Origin: an uncultured Prochlorococcus sp. | Lineage (GTDB): Bacteria > Cyanobacteriota > Cyanobacteriia > PCC-6307 > Cyanobiaceae | Reading direction: 5' to 3' | Assembly (NCBI GenBank): GCA_902563335.1 | Contig: CACEWU010000010.1 | Coordinates: 1-34,888 of the forward strand | DNA length: 34,888 nt | In this document: piece by piece, positions 8,948 to 17,858 of the stretch | Layout of the letters: every line of letters begins with the position of its first letter | Position numbering within the stretch: position 1 is the first letter of the stretch | Translations under genes and position numbers: made by a program | The notes under the pieces: generated by a model | Seen by the model: the letters and a program-made list of their open reading frames with translations, nothing else | What the model was told of the DNA's origin: nothing | Database searches by the model: none

Positions 8948-9220
8948 GTGCCTAGTTTTAAAGCCCAAGTTCTTGTAAGTCTTCGGCCCTCAGTCTTAGA
9001 CCCTGCTGGAGAAGCTACTAAATCGGCAGCAAATAGGCTAGGCATCCAGGGTCTAGAAAGTTTGCGGATTGGTAAATCTATAGAAATTCAAATTCATGCT
9101 CCAAATGAGCAAGAAGCCCGCCGTAGAATTGAGCTGCTTAGCGACCGACTGCTTGCAAATCCTGTTATCGAGGATTGGACGTTGGAAATGAAGCCCCTGC
9201 CCTCAAACCGGGTTGAATAA
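8948..9220 (+). CDS. purS: Phosphoribosylformylglycinamidine synthase subunit PurS
   Basis: Small subunit of the three-part FGAM synthase that converts FGAR to FGAM in purine synthesis, bridging PurL and PurQ. The 90-aa protein shows the family pattern: [25 protein letters not shown], then [20 protein letters not shown] and a C-terminal helix [21 protein letters not shown]. The start is GTG at 8948. purQ begins 7 bp after the stop (ATG at 9228), or overlaps by 8 bp if a TTG at 9213 is used. Confidence 0.94.
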   Translation: MPSFKAQVLVSLRPSVLDPAGEATKSAANRLGIQGLESLRIGKSIEIQIHAPNEQEARRRIELLSDRLLANPVIEDWTLEMKPLPSNRVE

Positions 9221-9227
9221 ATCTCTC

Positions 9228-9881
9228 ATGAGCATAGGCATAGTTGTTTTTCCAGGTTCAAATTGCGACAGGGATGTTAGATGGGCTACAGAAGGTTGCT
9301 TGAACATTCCAACAAGATTTTTATGGCATGAAACCCGAGACTTAAGTGGTCTAGAAGCAGTTGTCCTTCCGGGAGGTTTCAGTTATGGCGATTATCTTCG
9401 ATGTGGAGCTATAGCTCGCTTCGCCCCAGTTTTGGAATCAATCATTGATTATGTTGATAAAGGAGGAAAGGTACTAGGAATTTGTAATGGTTTTCAGGTA
9501 CTCACTGAGTTGGGTCTTCTACCAGGTGCTTTAACTAGAAATCAAAATTTAAACTTTATTTGTGAAGATGTTTCTCTTAAGGTAGGAAGTACTCGAACAA
9601 AATGGCTGAATGCAAAAGAGTGTGGTGATTTAATTAAACTTCCAATAGCACATGGGGAAGGTCGCTATCAATGCAGTACTGATACCCTTAAATTGCTTCA
9701 AGATGAAGAACGCATTGCTCTTAGCTATGTAAGCAATCCAAATGGTTCAGTTGCAGATATTGCTGGAATTACTAATTTAAAAGGGAATGTTTTTGGACTA
9801 ATGCCACATCCTGAAAGAGCATGTGATCCTTTGACAGGAAGTATAGATGGAAGATCTATTTTATTATCTTTAATATCATAA
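9228..9881 (+). CDS. purQ: Phosphoribosylformylglycinamidine synthase subunit PurQ (glutaminase)
   Basis: Class I glutamine amidotransferase that supplies ammonia to PurL. Starting at ATG 9228 the protein is 217 aa and opens with the family's usual [16 protein letters not shown]; a TTG at 9213 would add five residues. The nucleophile Cys lies in [13 protein letters not shown], and the His/Glu pair in [12 protein letters not shown]. The oxyanion and glutamine-site segment [16 protein letters not shown] is intact. It forms a unit with purS. The stop codon is followed immediately by the 38-bp palindrome that separates it from convergent fba. Confidence 0.96.
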   Translation: MSIGIVVFPGSNCDRDVRWATEGCLNIPTRFLWHETRDLSGLEAVVLPGGFSYGDYLRCGAIARFAPVLESIIDYVDKGGKVLGICNGFQVLTELGLLPGALTRNQNLNFICEDVSLKVGSTRTKWLNAKECGDLIKLPIAHGEGRYQCSTDTLKLLQDEERIALSYVSNPNGSVADIAGITNLKGNVFGLMPHPERACDPLTGSIDGRSILLSLIS

Positions 9882-9919
9882 GTTAATAGACTAACTAATA
9901 TATTAGTTAGTCTATTAAC
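9882..9919. repeat. Perfect 38-bp palindrome between convergent purQ and fba
   Basis: Two 19-bp arms, the left being GTTAATAGACTAACTAATA and the right its exact reverse complement, with no mismatch and no spacer. It begins one base after the purQ stop and ends 42 bp before the fba stop. Folded in RNA from either strand it gives a long AU-rich hairpin with a minimal loop. No T-run of five or more follows on either side, so it is not a classical intrinsic terminator. Its position between two 3' ends suits a bidirectional 3'-end or transcript-stabilising element. Confidence 0.9.
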
Positions 9920-9961
9920 GATCAGGATGATTTATTATCTTTGAATCTAAAGTGAACAATA

Positions 9962-11035
9962 TTAGGCAGTGACTGCTGTCTTTGGATCAAGTGAACCCTT
10001 TGAATAGAGGTCTGCATAGAAGTTAATACTTTGCTGTTTGATCTTGCTTGCTTGACCAGCACACCAGAACTGTTGATAACGATCTAAGCAGACTTGCTTC
10101 ATATACTTACGAGCCGGCTTGTTGAAATGTCTTGGGTCGAAATTTGTTGGATCAGCAGCTGCTGCTTCACGAACTGCTGCTGTAAAGGCAAGACGATTAT
10201 CAGTATCAATATTTACCTTTCGCACACCATTTCTAATCCCTTCTTGAATCTCTTCAACTGGAACACCGTAAGTTTCTGGTATCGCACCACCAAATTTATT
10301 GATCATATCTAGCCATTCTTGTGGCACAGAACTGGATCCATGCATCACTAAATGTGTGTTTGGTAGAGCTTTGTGTATTTCTGCAATTCTACTAATTGCT
10401 AATACTTCACCTGTTGGTTTTCTAGTGAATTTATATGCGCCATGACTTGTTCCTATTGCAATTGCTAATGCATCCACTTTGGTTTTAGCTACAAAATCTG
10501 CTGCTTCTGCAGGATCTGTCAGCAACATGTCCTTGGAAAGTTCGCCTTCGAAACCGTGTCCGTCCTCTGCTTCACCTTTGCCAGTTTCTAGAGAACCTAA
10601 ACAACCAAGTTCTCCTTCGACACTTACACCCACTGAATGAGCGAAATCTACAACTGTTTTAGTTACATTTACGTTGTATTCATAGCTAGCAGGGGTTTTG
10701 GCATCGGCTTCCAATGAGCCATCCATCATGACTGAGGTAAATCCATTGATTGCTGCTGAGTAGCAGGTTGAAGGATCATTCCCGTGGTCTTGATGCATTA
10801 CCACGGGAATATTTGGATATGTTTCAGTCGCGGCAATAATTAGGTGCCTGAGGAATATTTCACCTGCATAGCTTCTTGCCCCTCTTGATGCCTGGAGGAT
10901 TACAGGGCTGTCTGTCTCAGCAGCTGCTTCCATAATTGCCTGTACCTGCTCAAGGTTATTTACATTGAAAGCAGGTATGCCATAGCCGTTTTCAGCGGCG
11001 TGGTCGAGTAGAAGCCTTAGCGGAACAAGAGCCAT
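9962..11035 (-). CDS. fba: Fructose-bisphosphate aldolase, class II
   Basis: Zn-dependent aldolase (fructose/sedoheptulose bisphosphate) of the Calvin cycle and gluconeogenesis. The 357-aa protein contains the class II signatures: [16 protein letters not shown] with metal-ligand His, [37 protein letters not shown] and [17 protein letters not shown]. The ATG at 11035 fits; [26 protein letters not shown] is the expected N-terminus. It is preceded by a recognisable promoter with a GC-rich palindrome at the likely transcription start, consistent with a strongly expressed gene. It converges with purQ. Confidence 0.97.
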   Translation of the reverse strand: MALVPLRLLLDHAAENGYGIPAFNVNNLEQVQAIMEAAAETDSPVILQASRGARSYAGEIFLRHLIIAATETYPNIPVVMHQDHGNDPSTCYSAAINGFTSVMMDGSLEADAKTPASYEYNVNVTKTVVDFAHSVGVSVEGELGCLGSLETGKGEAEDGHGFEGELSKDMLLTDPAEAADFVAKTKVDALAIAIGTSHGAYKFTRKPTGEVLAISRIAEIHKALPNTHLVMHGSSSVPQEWLDMINKFGGAIPETYGVPVEEIQEGIRNGVRKVNIDTDNRLAFTAAVREAAAADPTNFDPRHFNKPARKYMKQVCLDRYQQFWCAGQASKIKQQSINFYADLYSKGSLDPKTAVTA

Positions 11036-11082
11036 CGATGTCTCCGAGGTGTCAGGAGGACCCAGTTCTCACTAAAAGTGCC

Positions 11083-11128
11083 GGGCCTAAGGCCCAGGAC
11101 TTTATAAGATGGAGGTGAGAAATGTCAC
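11083..11128 (-). promoter_or_regulatory. fba promoter with GC-rich palindrome at the start site
   Basis: Reading the minus strand, GTGACA (11128-11123) and TATAAA (11106-11101) are separated by 16 bp, a good sigma70-type pair. The 13-bp near-palindrome GGGCCTTAGGCCC (11095-11083) lies at the position expected for transcription initiation and the first leader bases. It could be an operator overlapping the start site or a 5' hairpin that stabilises the mRNA. A GGAG at about 10 nt before the fba ATG can serve as ribosome binding site. Confidence 0.6.
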
Positions 11129-11204
11129 GTACCTCTAATTTTAATTGAGTTTTTGTAGAGGATCCATTTGATATTCCTTAAGTGGTGAGGCGTATTGGGT
11201 CTTC

Positions 11205-12320
11205 TTAGGATTGGAGAGTAATTTTCTGGCCCGAGTTAGAAGACTCTCGCAACTTGTCGCATACCTTTTGGCTTGACCAAGCTTCTGAAAGACCAGGAAT
11301 CATTGGCTGTGAACTCCTAATACTTTCCGCCCACCAGTCCTGCAACCTTGAAACAGGAGCTATTCGGCCATCAGACCAGGTTTTAGGAAAAATAAGATCC
11401 TTATCGCAACTAATGCTTTTTAGACCCTCACCAGATGGTGCATACCAGAGTCCAAAGCCGTGTACATAGTCATTCTGATTGTCACTACCCAGGAAAATAG
11501 TTCCTTCGCTTCCATAAATTTCCAACCAAAAACCACGACCATTTCTTGATACAGAGCTCAAACTGACTTGTGCAGGCACCAATGATTTGTAATTAGGATT
11601 ACTTAACTCCAAATGTGCAAATGCAACATCCTCACTAGTTACTGTTAACAAAGTATTTGTTTGTGGGTCATGGCGTTCCTTTATTGAGGTTGAGAGGATT
11701 CCGCTAACACTTATTGATGGACCACATAGCCAATGCAGAATATCGAAAGCATGGGTTCCTAGAGCCCCTATTACTCCTCCTCCTAAATCAGATTGTGAGT
11801 ACCAATTCCAGGGTCTTGATTTATTTGCACGACTACTCATTAACCAATCTAGTCTTATTAGCCAAGGCTGCCCTACGACATTTTCTTCGAGAAGACGCTT
11901 TGTTTGCATAAATAAAGGAACAGCTCGGTATTCAAAATCGACTGCAACACTCAACCGATTATTTATTGCTAATCGCTGAAGTTCTGCAATTTCTTCGGAT
12001 GATAATGCTACTGGCTTTTCAAGTAAGACGTGTTTACCAGCTTCGAGAGCAGCAATTGCCATTTGCTTACGAGGAGCAGGAGGAGTGGCAATAACAATTG
12101 CATTGACTTTGGGATCATTAAGTAATTGAGGCCAATCACCATAGCCAATTAAATTATTTCTCTCGCAGGATTCTTCCAATCGAATTTTCCGTGGATGCCA
12201 AATTGCTACAGGATTTAAATCTTTGGATGCTTTTAACGCTGGGAGGTGAACTGATTCTCCAAAGCCCAAGCCTGCTATTGCTACACCAATTGATTGGAGA
12301 GAGGAATTTACTGATGACAT
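11205..12320 (-). CDS. Gfo/Idh/MocA-family oxidoreductase
   Basis: A 371-aa NAD(P)-dependent dehydrogenase. The N-terminal Rossmann domain opens with VAIAGLGFGESVHLPALKAS. AIVIATPPAPRKQMAIAALEAGKHVLLEKPVALS contains the family EKP catalytic motif. The C-terminal alpha/beta domain follows, with GGGVIGALGTHAFDILHWLCG holding the conserved D/H pair. The substrate is probably a sugar, inositol or sugar-nucleotide derivative and cannot be specified. The start is ATG at 12320. It is flanked by a 168-bp gap to fba and a 395-bp gap to accD, so it is probably a single-gene transcript. Confidence 0.88.
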   Translation of the reverse strand: MSSVNSSLQSIGVAIAGLGFGESVHLPALKASKDLNPVAIWHPRKIRLEESCERNNLIGYGDWPQLLNDPKVNAIVIATPPAPRKQMAIAALEAGKHVLLEKPVALSSEEIAELQRLAINNRLSVAVDFEYRAVPLFMQTKRLLEENVVGQPWLIRLDWLMSSRANKSRPWNWYSQSDLGGGVIGALGTHAFDILHWLCGPSISVSGILSTSIKERHDPQTNTLLTVTSEDVAFAHLELSNPNYKSLVPAQVSLSSVSRNGRGFWLEIYGSEGTIFLGSDNQNDYVHGFGLWYAPSGEGLKSISCDKDLIFPKTWSDGRIAPVSRLQDWWAESIRSSQPMIPGLSEAWSSQKVCDKLRESSNSGQKITLQS

Positions 12321-12715
12321 TTAGTCGCTCTTGTATGAGCATGCATCATCTATTAAAGGATCAACAGCAGTATTTAGCTCAGTTATTTATAATTAATTTA
12401 TACCATTGATAGTTGAGCTTTAAGTGATTTAATTCTGCAGTATATCCATAAAAAAATACCTAATTAAAATCTAATGAGAAGTATTCTCTGCGCCTGAACA
12501 TATTAGATATTTCTATAGAACAAAAATTTGATAAATTTTAAATTATGTGTATAATATGAGGCTCTTGCCATCCTTTATATCTGAGAAGATTTATCTCTGT
12601 ACCAATCTGTAGGATCAAGTAATGCAATACTAAATTATTTTGTTAATTGTCTGATCAATAAAATGACGAAGTAAAACCATCAATTGTTTAATTTTGAATC
12701 TTTAAGTGCATATGC
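12321..12715. other. Long AT-rich intergenic region between accD and the Gfo/Idh gene
   Basis: A 395-bp stretch with no convincing protein gene. Minus-strand candidates are only 13 and 22 codons long. Both flanking genes are on the minus strand, so it should hold the accD 3' end and the Gfo/Idh promoter. For the latter, a minus-strand TATAAA lies near 12400 (within CAATGGTATAAATTAATT). It also contains an isolated plus-strand promoter-like pair at 12528-12555, listed separately. Confidence 0.6.
12528..12555 (+). promoter_or_regulatory. Orphan plus-strand promoter-like sequence, possible sRNA or accD antisense start
   Basis: TTGATA (12528-12533) and a consensus TATAAT (12550-12555) are spaced by 16 bp, with TGTG just before the -10. 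No plus-strand gene lies downstream before 26 kb. Transcription from here would cross about 150 bp of intergenic sequence and then run antisense to the end of accD. In AT-rich DNA such matches arise by chance, so this is only a candidate. Confidence 0.35.
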
Positions 12716-13588
12716 TTATTTCTTATGAGATGTGTTTCCATGAAGGCGCAAAAGTGTGCCGAGTTTTTGTCGTAATTGAGTTCTAGGAATAATTGTGTCT
12801 ACAAAACCATGATCCTGAAGATATTCAGCAGTCTGAAAGTTATCCGGGAGTTTTTCACGGAGGGTTTGTTCTATTACTCGTCTTCCAGCAAAACCAATTA
12901 GGGCCTTAGGTTCTGCGAGAATCAGATCACCAAGCATGGCAAAACTAGCAGTAACTCCTCCTGTGGTTGGATGAGTAAGAAGAGGCATATAAAGCAATTC
13001 AGCCTCTCTATGCCTTTCTAAGGCTCCTGAGATTTTTGCCATTTGCATAAGGCTAAGCATTCCTTCCTGCATACGGGCTCCACCTGAAGCGCAAACAATT
13101 AATAGAGGCAGCTTTTGGCGTGTTGAACTCTCTATAAGCCTTGTAATTTTCTCACCAACTACTGATCCCATTGATCCACCCATAAAACGGAAATCCATTA
13201 CTGCTAGTGCAAGGGGTATTGATTCAACACGACAAATTCCAGTAATTACTCCATCTTTTAACCCTGTACTTGCTTGACTTTCTCTTAATCTGTCTGCATA
13301 AGCCCTTCGGTCTTTAAATCCAAGCGGGTCAGTTGGACTAAGGTCAACATCGTATGGCTGGAACGTTCCTGGATCCGCTATAAGTTTTATTCGCTCCTGA
13401 CTGTCGATGCGATTGTGATGACCACAGTTACTGCATACGTTCGCATTTGCAATTAGGTCTTTTCTATAAACAACCTGACTGCATTCAGGACATTTCCCCC
13501 ATAAACCATCGCTTTCATCAGTTTCTTGGCTGACTTTGCCTACAAACTGACCCTTTCGACGATCAGCAAACCAGTCAAAAAGTGACAC
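12716..13588 (-). CDS. accD: Acetyl-CoA carboxylase carboxyltransferase subunit beta
   Basis: Beta subunit of the carboxyltransferase that, with AccA, transfers CO2 from carboxybiotin to acetyl-CoA for fatty acid synthesis. The 290-aa protein carries the N-terminal zinc ribbon (C33, C36, C52, C55 in KCPECSQVV and NVCSNCGHH). The crotonase-fold body includes [23 protein letters not shown] and [16 protein letters not shown]. The start is GTG at 13588 ([12 protein letters not shown] is the usual N-terminus). The upstream prepilin peptidase gene ends 23 bp before it, so accD is probably the distal gene of the prk-side transcript. Confidence 0.97.
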   Translation of the reverse strand: MSLFDWFADRRKGQFVGKVSQETDESDGLWGKCPECSQVVYRKDLIANANVCSNCGHHNRIDSQERIKLIADPGTFQPYDVDLSPTDPLGFKDRRAYADRLRESQASTGLKDGVITGICRVESIPLALAVMDFRFMGGSMGSVVGEKITRLIESSTRQKLPLLIVCASGGARMQEGMLSLMQMAKISGALERHREAELLYMPLLTHPTTGGVTASFAMLGDLILAEPKALIGFAGRRVIEQTLREKLPDNFQTAEYLQDHGFVDTIIPRTQLRQKLGTLLRLHGNTSHKK

Positions 13589-13611
13589 GTGACTAAATGT
13601 TCTTTACACCA

Positions 13612-14277
13612 TTAAATACCCAAAAGGTTGTGCCAGCGCAATAACCACCAGTTTGGTTCTGCTAGCCAAACAGACCAAATTCCTAATGCAAGGAATGGTC
13701 CAAATGGAAATGCTTGTCGCATCCTTAATTTTCCAGAGAACAATCCGAGAATCGTAAAAAGTGCTGAAAGGATGAATGATATTGATATTGCAGTTATTAA
13801 CCCTTCGGTGCCCAACCAAGCTCCTCCGACTGCTGCCAGCTTTGCATCGCCAAGTCCTAGTGATTCATATTCCATGATTTTCAATGAAATTCTTGATAGC
13901 ACCTCCATGAAAATTAGTCCAATGATGGAAGCTTTTAAATGGTCTATTAATAAAAAATATTGCATGTCATTGTAAAAGCCATTTATTATAATTACTAGGA
14001 TTCCAATTATTATTCCAATGAAACATTTTCCTGGAGGTATGCACAAATAGTCAATATCGTATTTCGATATTGAAAGCAATAAAGTAGATAATATTAGACC
14101 TGCAGTAATTACTATTACCCTTGGCATCTCTTGGAGGTATTGTGGAGCTGCATAAATAGCTGAGGTACTAATAATTAAAACAATAAGAACAAATATAGAT
14201 ATCTTTATATAAGATAAAGTGGTTTGTTTCAATCTAATAGATTTCTCACTTTTACTTGTAAATTGAGAAAATCTCAT
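13612..14277 (-). CDS. Type IV prepilin peptidase (A24 family), without N-terminal methylase domain
   Basis: A polytopic 221-aa membrane protease of the GxGD aspartyl class. The two catalytic aspartates are recognisable: D74 in SKYDIDYLCIP and D144 in SLGLGDAKLAAVGGAWLG, followed by the typical C-terminal FPFGPFLALGIW. Hydrophobic segments cover about residues 26-44, 54-70, 85-100, 107-125, 160-180 and 192-206. The N-terminal cysteine-containing methyltransferase domain of full-length PilD (normally about 250-290 aa) is absent, replaced by a short basic leader. It would process prepilin-like leader peptides for type IV pili or competence pili, assuming substrates are encoded elsewhere. It sits between accD and a frameshifted small gene. 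Confidence 0.85.
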   Translation of the reverse strand: MRFSQFTSKSEKSIRLKQTTLSYIKISIFVLIVLIISTSAIYAAPQYLQEMPRVIVITAGLILSTLLLSISKYDIDYLCIPPGKCFIGIIIGILVIIINGFYNDMQYFLLIDHLKASIIGLIFMEVLSRISLKIMEYESLGLGDAKLAAVGGAWLGTEGLITAISISFILSALFTILGLFSGKLRMRQAFPFGPFLALGIWSVWLAEPNWWLLRWHNLLGI

Positions 14278-14300
14278 GTTAACAAGTTTGCGAAATAGAA

Positions 14301-14661
14301 CTAAAAGTTGATTAATCGATGTTTTTTTAGTTTTAAACTCCTTATCTTTAGATGTTCTAATTTAATAAAATGCTCATGAGGTAGGAGGGTAGGAATTTTA
14401 AAAATTACTCTACCTTTTTTAGTATTAGTATTTAAGATTATTCCTTTTGGCTGAATTAGGTTATTAGAATTTATGATTATGTATTCAAAAAAAATATCAC
14501 GAGCTATTTTTATCACATCTTTGCTATTGATGTTTTCCCATTGAGTACTCTCGTATGACTTTTTGCCAACGTTAGGTATTGAAAATGAAGGTGTTGAGCG
14601 AGAGATTGATTCAACTATTTAAGATACTTAATAAGTATAGTTGATTTTGTGAAAAATTCAT
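14301..14661 (-). pseudogene. Small hypothetical gene interrupted by a frameshift
   Basis: Two abutting reading frames look like one gene. The first runs from ATG at 14661, three bases after the prk stop, and reads MNFSQNQLYLLSILNS before TGA at 14613-14611. In the +1 frame, protein-like sequence continues at once from GTT at 14615-14613: VESISRSTPSFSIPNVGKKS, then STQWENINSKDVIKIARD, then FKIPTLLPHEHFIKLEHL, with the stop at 14301. Removing one base near 14614-14619 (AATAGTT to AATGTT) would give a continuous protein of about 119 aa. A GTG at 14516 could start a 71-aa C-terminal piece. Function is unknown; it could be a real pseudogene or an indel error. Tight spacing to prk suggests co-transcription. 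Confidence 0.55.
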
Positions 14662-14664
14662 TAT

Positions 14665-15569
14665 TTAACTAGAAGACTTTTTTTCCTCGATCATTCTGTG
14701 AATAATTGGGGTCAAGATTAATTCCATGGCGAAACCCATCTTGCCACCATTAACCACGAGACTTGTAGGACTTGACATGAAAGAGTCATGAATCATTCCA
14801 AGTAGATAACTAAAATCAATACCCCATTTCTCTCGAGATCCCTTTCTAAAGTGAATGATTACAAAGCTTTCATCTGGGGTGGGAATATTTCTACAGATAA
14901 ATGGGTTAGATGTATCAATGGTTGGAACTCGTTGGAAGTTGATATCTGTTTTGCTGAATTGAGGGCAAATATGGTTTATGTAATCAGGCATTCTACGCAA
15001 TATTGTGTCGACAATAGTTTCTGCTGAATAGCCTCGTTCCGCATTGTCACGATGAATCTTTTGAATCCATTCAAGATTTGTAATAGGTACCACTCCTACT
15101 AACAGGTCTGCTGCTGCTGCTACGTCATAGCCTTCTCCGACAACTCCACCATGTAGACCCTCGTAAAACAGAAGATCAGTTCCACTTGGAATTTCTTCCC
15201 AAGGTGTGAATTGACCAGGACCTAGGTCGGTCCCAAGCCTTACATTATGTTCATCGGCCTCTTCAGAACTGTGGAGGTAATAACGCTTTTGCCCCCCCCC
15301 CCTGTTTTTCCATAGGTAAGGAACAATTCTTCTAGCTTGTCAAAAAGATTAGCTTCTGGTCCGAAGTGGGAGAAATTTTGACCTTTAGCAAGGGCCTCAG
15401 CCATCGCTTCCTTCATCGGCACCCTTTCGAAACGATGATAACTATCGCCTTCGACCACAGCTGGAATGATCTTTTCTCGGGCGAAAATATGCTCGAAGGC
15501 TCTTTTAACGGTGCTTGTTCCGGCTCCTGAGGAGCCAGTTACTGCGACTACCGGGTGACGCTTCGACAT
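14665..15569 (-). CDS. prk: Phosphoribulokinase, frame broken at an 11-base G run
   Basis: Phosphorylates ribulose-5-phosphate to RuBP, the step unique to the Calvin cycle. The N-terminal half has the P-loop GSSGAGTSTVKR (residues 12-23), then VVEGDSYHRFERVPMKEA and FGPEANLFDKLEELFLTYGKTGGG. Just after this an 11-base run (C at 15292-15302 on the plus strand) throws the frame. Family-like sequence resumes two bases off as QKRYYLHSSEEADEHNVRLG, then TDLGPGQFTPWEEIPSGTD, LLFYEGLHGGVV and VPITNLEWIQKIHRDN, to the stop at 14665. Nine or twelve G's would restore one continuous protein. As this enzyme is essential for photoautotrophy, a homopolymer calling error is the simplest reading; slippage is possible. 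leuB lies 97 bp upstream. Confidence 0.93.
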
Positions 15570-15666
15570 CGACGCATTTGTTAGAGATAAAGGAATTTTG
15601 GCAGGTCGCCTGTCACTGCTATTGGGATTTCATTTCAAACCTTCATTATTTAGATGGCTCAGGGGT

Positions 15667-16740
15667 TCAAACAGCTTTAAGCAATTCAGTTCCCATTTCA
15701 CTACAAGTAAGTTTTTTGTATGCGCCATTGCTCAGATCGCTGGTTCGAAATCCTTCTTTAAGTACATTGTCAACGGCTAATTCAAGATCGTCTGCTGCAC
15801 TATGTTCATTTAGTCCGATCCTAAGCATCATTGCCGAAGAAAGAACCATTGCTATTGGATTAGCTTTATCTTTACCAGCAATATCAGGTGCAGACCCATG
15901 TACTGGTTCGAATAGACCGGGACCATCTGTACTTAAAGAGGCAGAGGGAAGCATTCCAATCGATCCAGTCAACATTGCCGCTTCATCACTGAGAATGTCA
16001 CCGAAAAGATTGCCTGTTAATAGCACATCAAATTGAGAGGGGTTCCTTATCAATTGCATTGCCGCATTATCAACATATTGATGGTTCACTTCTACAGCTG
16101 GAAATTTTTTTGATACCTCCTCGATTTCCTCTCGCCAGAGTTGGCTGACATCAAGAACATTTGCTTTGTCAACGGAGCATATCCTTTTTTTTCTATTCAT
16201 TGCTAATTGAAAGGCAACCGTGGCAATTCTTTGAATTTCCTCTTGTGAGTAAGTCATTGTGTTGAAAGCCCTCTCACCCCTTTCTGTTTTTATTCTTCCT
16301 TTAGGTTGACCAAAATATATTCCGCCCGTAAGTTCCCTTACAACCATTAGATCAACATCTTTGATAACATCAGGCTTAAGTGAGCTTGCTTCTATAAGTG
16401 CTGGACAAACCTTTACTGGCCTTATGTTTGCAAATAAACCTAGGGCAGATCTAAGTGCCAGTAGTCCTGTTTCTGGTCTTTTATTTCTTGGTAAATTGTC
16501 AAATCGTGGGTTGCCAATAGCTGCCATTAAGATTGCGTTACTGTCTTTACAAGTATTCAATGTTTCCTCAGGAAGAGGATCATTTGTTGAGTCAATAGCA
16601 GCTCCACCTATTAATTGCTCATTAAATATTAATTTGAAGCCATTCTTATGACTAACTTTCTCAAGCAAAACTTTTGCAACATTTGTGATTTCTGGACCGA
16701 TACCATCACCAGGAAGTAAAACTATTTTGTGTTCACGCAT
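15667..16740 (-). CDS. leuB: 3-isopropylmalate dehydrogenase
   Basis: Oxidative decarboxylation of 3-isopropylmalate to 2-ketoisocaproate in leucine synthesis. The 357-aa protein matches the family throughout: IVLLPGDGIGPEITNVAKVLLEK at the N-terminus, ILMAAIGNPRFDNLPRNKRPETGLLALRS, the substrate segment VVRELTGGIYFG, KANVLDVSQLWREEIEEV with the catalytic Lys and Asp neighbours, LTGNLFGDILSDEAAMLTGSIGMLPSAS, and the NAD-binding FEPVHGSAPDIAGKDKANPIAM. The ATG at 16740 is followed by the usual REHKIVLLPGDG start. It lies 39 bp from lpxD. Confidence 0.97.
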   Translation of the reverse strand: MREHKIVLLPGDGIGPEITNVAKVLLEKVSHKNGFKLIFNEQLIGGAAIDSTNDPLPEETLNTCKDSNAILMAAIGNPRFDNLPRNKRPETGLLALRSALGLFANIRPVKVCPALIEASSLKPDVIKDVDLMVVRELTGGIYFGQPKGRIKTERGERAFNTMTYSQEEIQRIATVAFQLAMNRKKRICSVDKANVLDVSQLWREEIEEVSKKFPAVEVNHQYVDNAAMQLIRNPSQFDVLLTGNLFGDILSDEAAMLTGSIGMLPSASLSTDGPGLFEPVHGSAPDIAGKDKANPIAMVLSSAMMLRIGLNEHSAADDLELAVDNVLKEGFRTSDLSNGAYKKLTCSEMGTELLKAV

Positions 16741-16779
16741 TAGAAGTTCGGGAGAAATTGTTTTTGTTGGTTGTCGAGA

Positions 16780-17817
16780 TTATTCTCGATTTAGTTTCCT
16801 TAGTGATTTTGCAATATCGGGTAGTCTCCGAAAATTTGCAGAACATCTAAGCCATAAACGATTAGGAATTGCAGGAAAGCCACTTATTACTTCCCCCGGG
16901 GCAATATCGGCATGGATTCCGCATTTTGAGCTTGCAATTACCCTATCTCCTACGTGGACTCGATTGGCTACACCTACTTGTCCCGCAAGAATAACTCCAT
17001 TTCCTATTTGAGCACCACCAGCAATCCCTACTTGAGAAGCCATTGCACAACCTTTCCCAATCTTGACTCCATGGCCAATTTGTACAAGGTTGTCTATTTT
17101 CGTACCGGCACCAATCAATGTTTCACCTACAGCTGGTCTGTCAACTGTTGAACCTGACCCTATCTCTACATTATCCTCAAGGATAGTGATTCCTTTTTGT
17201 GGCATTTTTTTCCAACCTTCGTTTGTTGGGATAAAACCAAACCCCTCTGATCCTATAACAGCATTTGAGTTAATTATACAGTTATTTCCAAGCCTAGAAC
17301 CTGAATGAATAACACAATTTGAATGCAATTCAGTATAATTTCCAATATTAACATGATCATATAAAACTACACCTGCGTGAATTATACAGTTGTTTCCAAT
17401 ATGACATCGTTTACCTATATATACATTTGGACCAATAAATACCCCTGTTCCTAGAATAACGTCATTATCTATTACAGCACTTGGGTGAGTCTCTTCTGGG
17501 TAGATAATTGCAGGTGACAGAAATTCTAATACCTCTGTAAATGCTAATTTAGGATTGTCAAATACTGCCCAGGCAATATCCTCTTTACCTATTATATTTA
17601 AAAATTCTTGCTGGTGAGGAAGCAGTATTGCCGCAGCGTTAGATTCAGAAAGTTTCCTTTTAAGGTGATTATCTTTTTCCAGAAAAGTGACTTGTCTTGA
17701 GTTGGCTAGCTCTAGTGATGCACCACATTCTATTTCAGGATCATTTGCTAAGTAATAATCCTTTAGCCCGCCAATTTGATTGGTTTTGAGCTTATTAACG
17801 ATTTGGCTGAATTTCAT
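16780..17817 (-). CDS. lpxD: UDP-3-O-acylglucosamine N-acyltransferase
   Basis: Third step of lipid A synthesis, adding the N-linked acyl chain to UDP-3-O-acyl-glucosamine. I use the ATG at 17817 ([11 protein letters not shown], the normal LpxD opening, 345 aa) rather than a TTG at 17862 that would overlap the proB stop. The N-terminal uridine-binding domain is followed by a long left-handed beta-helix of hexapeptide repeats ([30 protein letters not shown] and onward). [26 protein letters not shown] contains the catalytic His region. The C-terminal helix ends in [17 protein letters not shown]. Its presence indicates an outer membrane with lipid A-type lipopolysaccharide. Confidence 0.94.
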   Translation of the reverse strand: MKFSQIVNKLKTNQIGGLKDYYLANDPEIECGASLELANSRQVTFLEKDNHLKRKLSESNAAAILLPHQQEFLNIIGKEDIAWAVFDNPKLAFTEVLEFLSPAIIYPEETHPSAVIDNDVILGTGVFIGPNVYIGKRCHIGNNCIIHAGVVLYDHVNIGNYTELHSNCVIHSGSRLGNNCIINSNAVIGSEGFGFIPTNEGWKKMPQKGITILEDNVEIGSGSTVDRPAVGETLIGAGTKIDNLVQIGHGVKIGKGCAMASQVGIAGGAQIGNGVILAGQVGVANRVHVGDRVIASSKCGIHADIAPGEVISGFPAIPNRLWLRCSANFRRLPDIAKSLRKLNRE

Positions 17818-17858
17818 AAAATCAGTCCTGTTGTCGAGATCGTAGACCTTTTGGAAGG

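Noticed and set aside
12442-12577. Minus-strand micro-ORFs of 13 and 22 codons between accD and the Gfo/Idh gene
   Set aside because: Very short, low-complexity, no ribosome binding site at proper spacing; chance is likelier.
15292-15302. C11 tract considered as a phase-variation switch
   Set aside because: Phase variation of an essential Calvin-cycle enzyme makes little biological sense; an indel error is more plausible, so it is kept only as a frameshift finding.
16361-17308. Plus-strand open frames opposite leuB and lpxD
   Set aside because: Antisense frames within well-identified genes; no domain or codon support.
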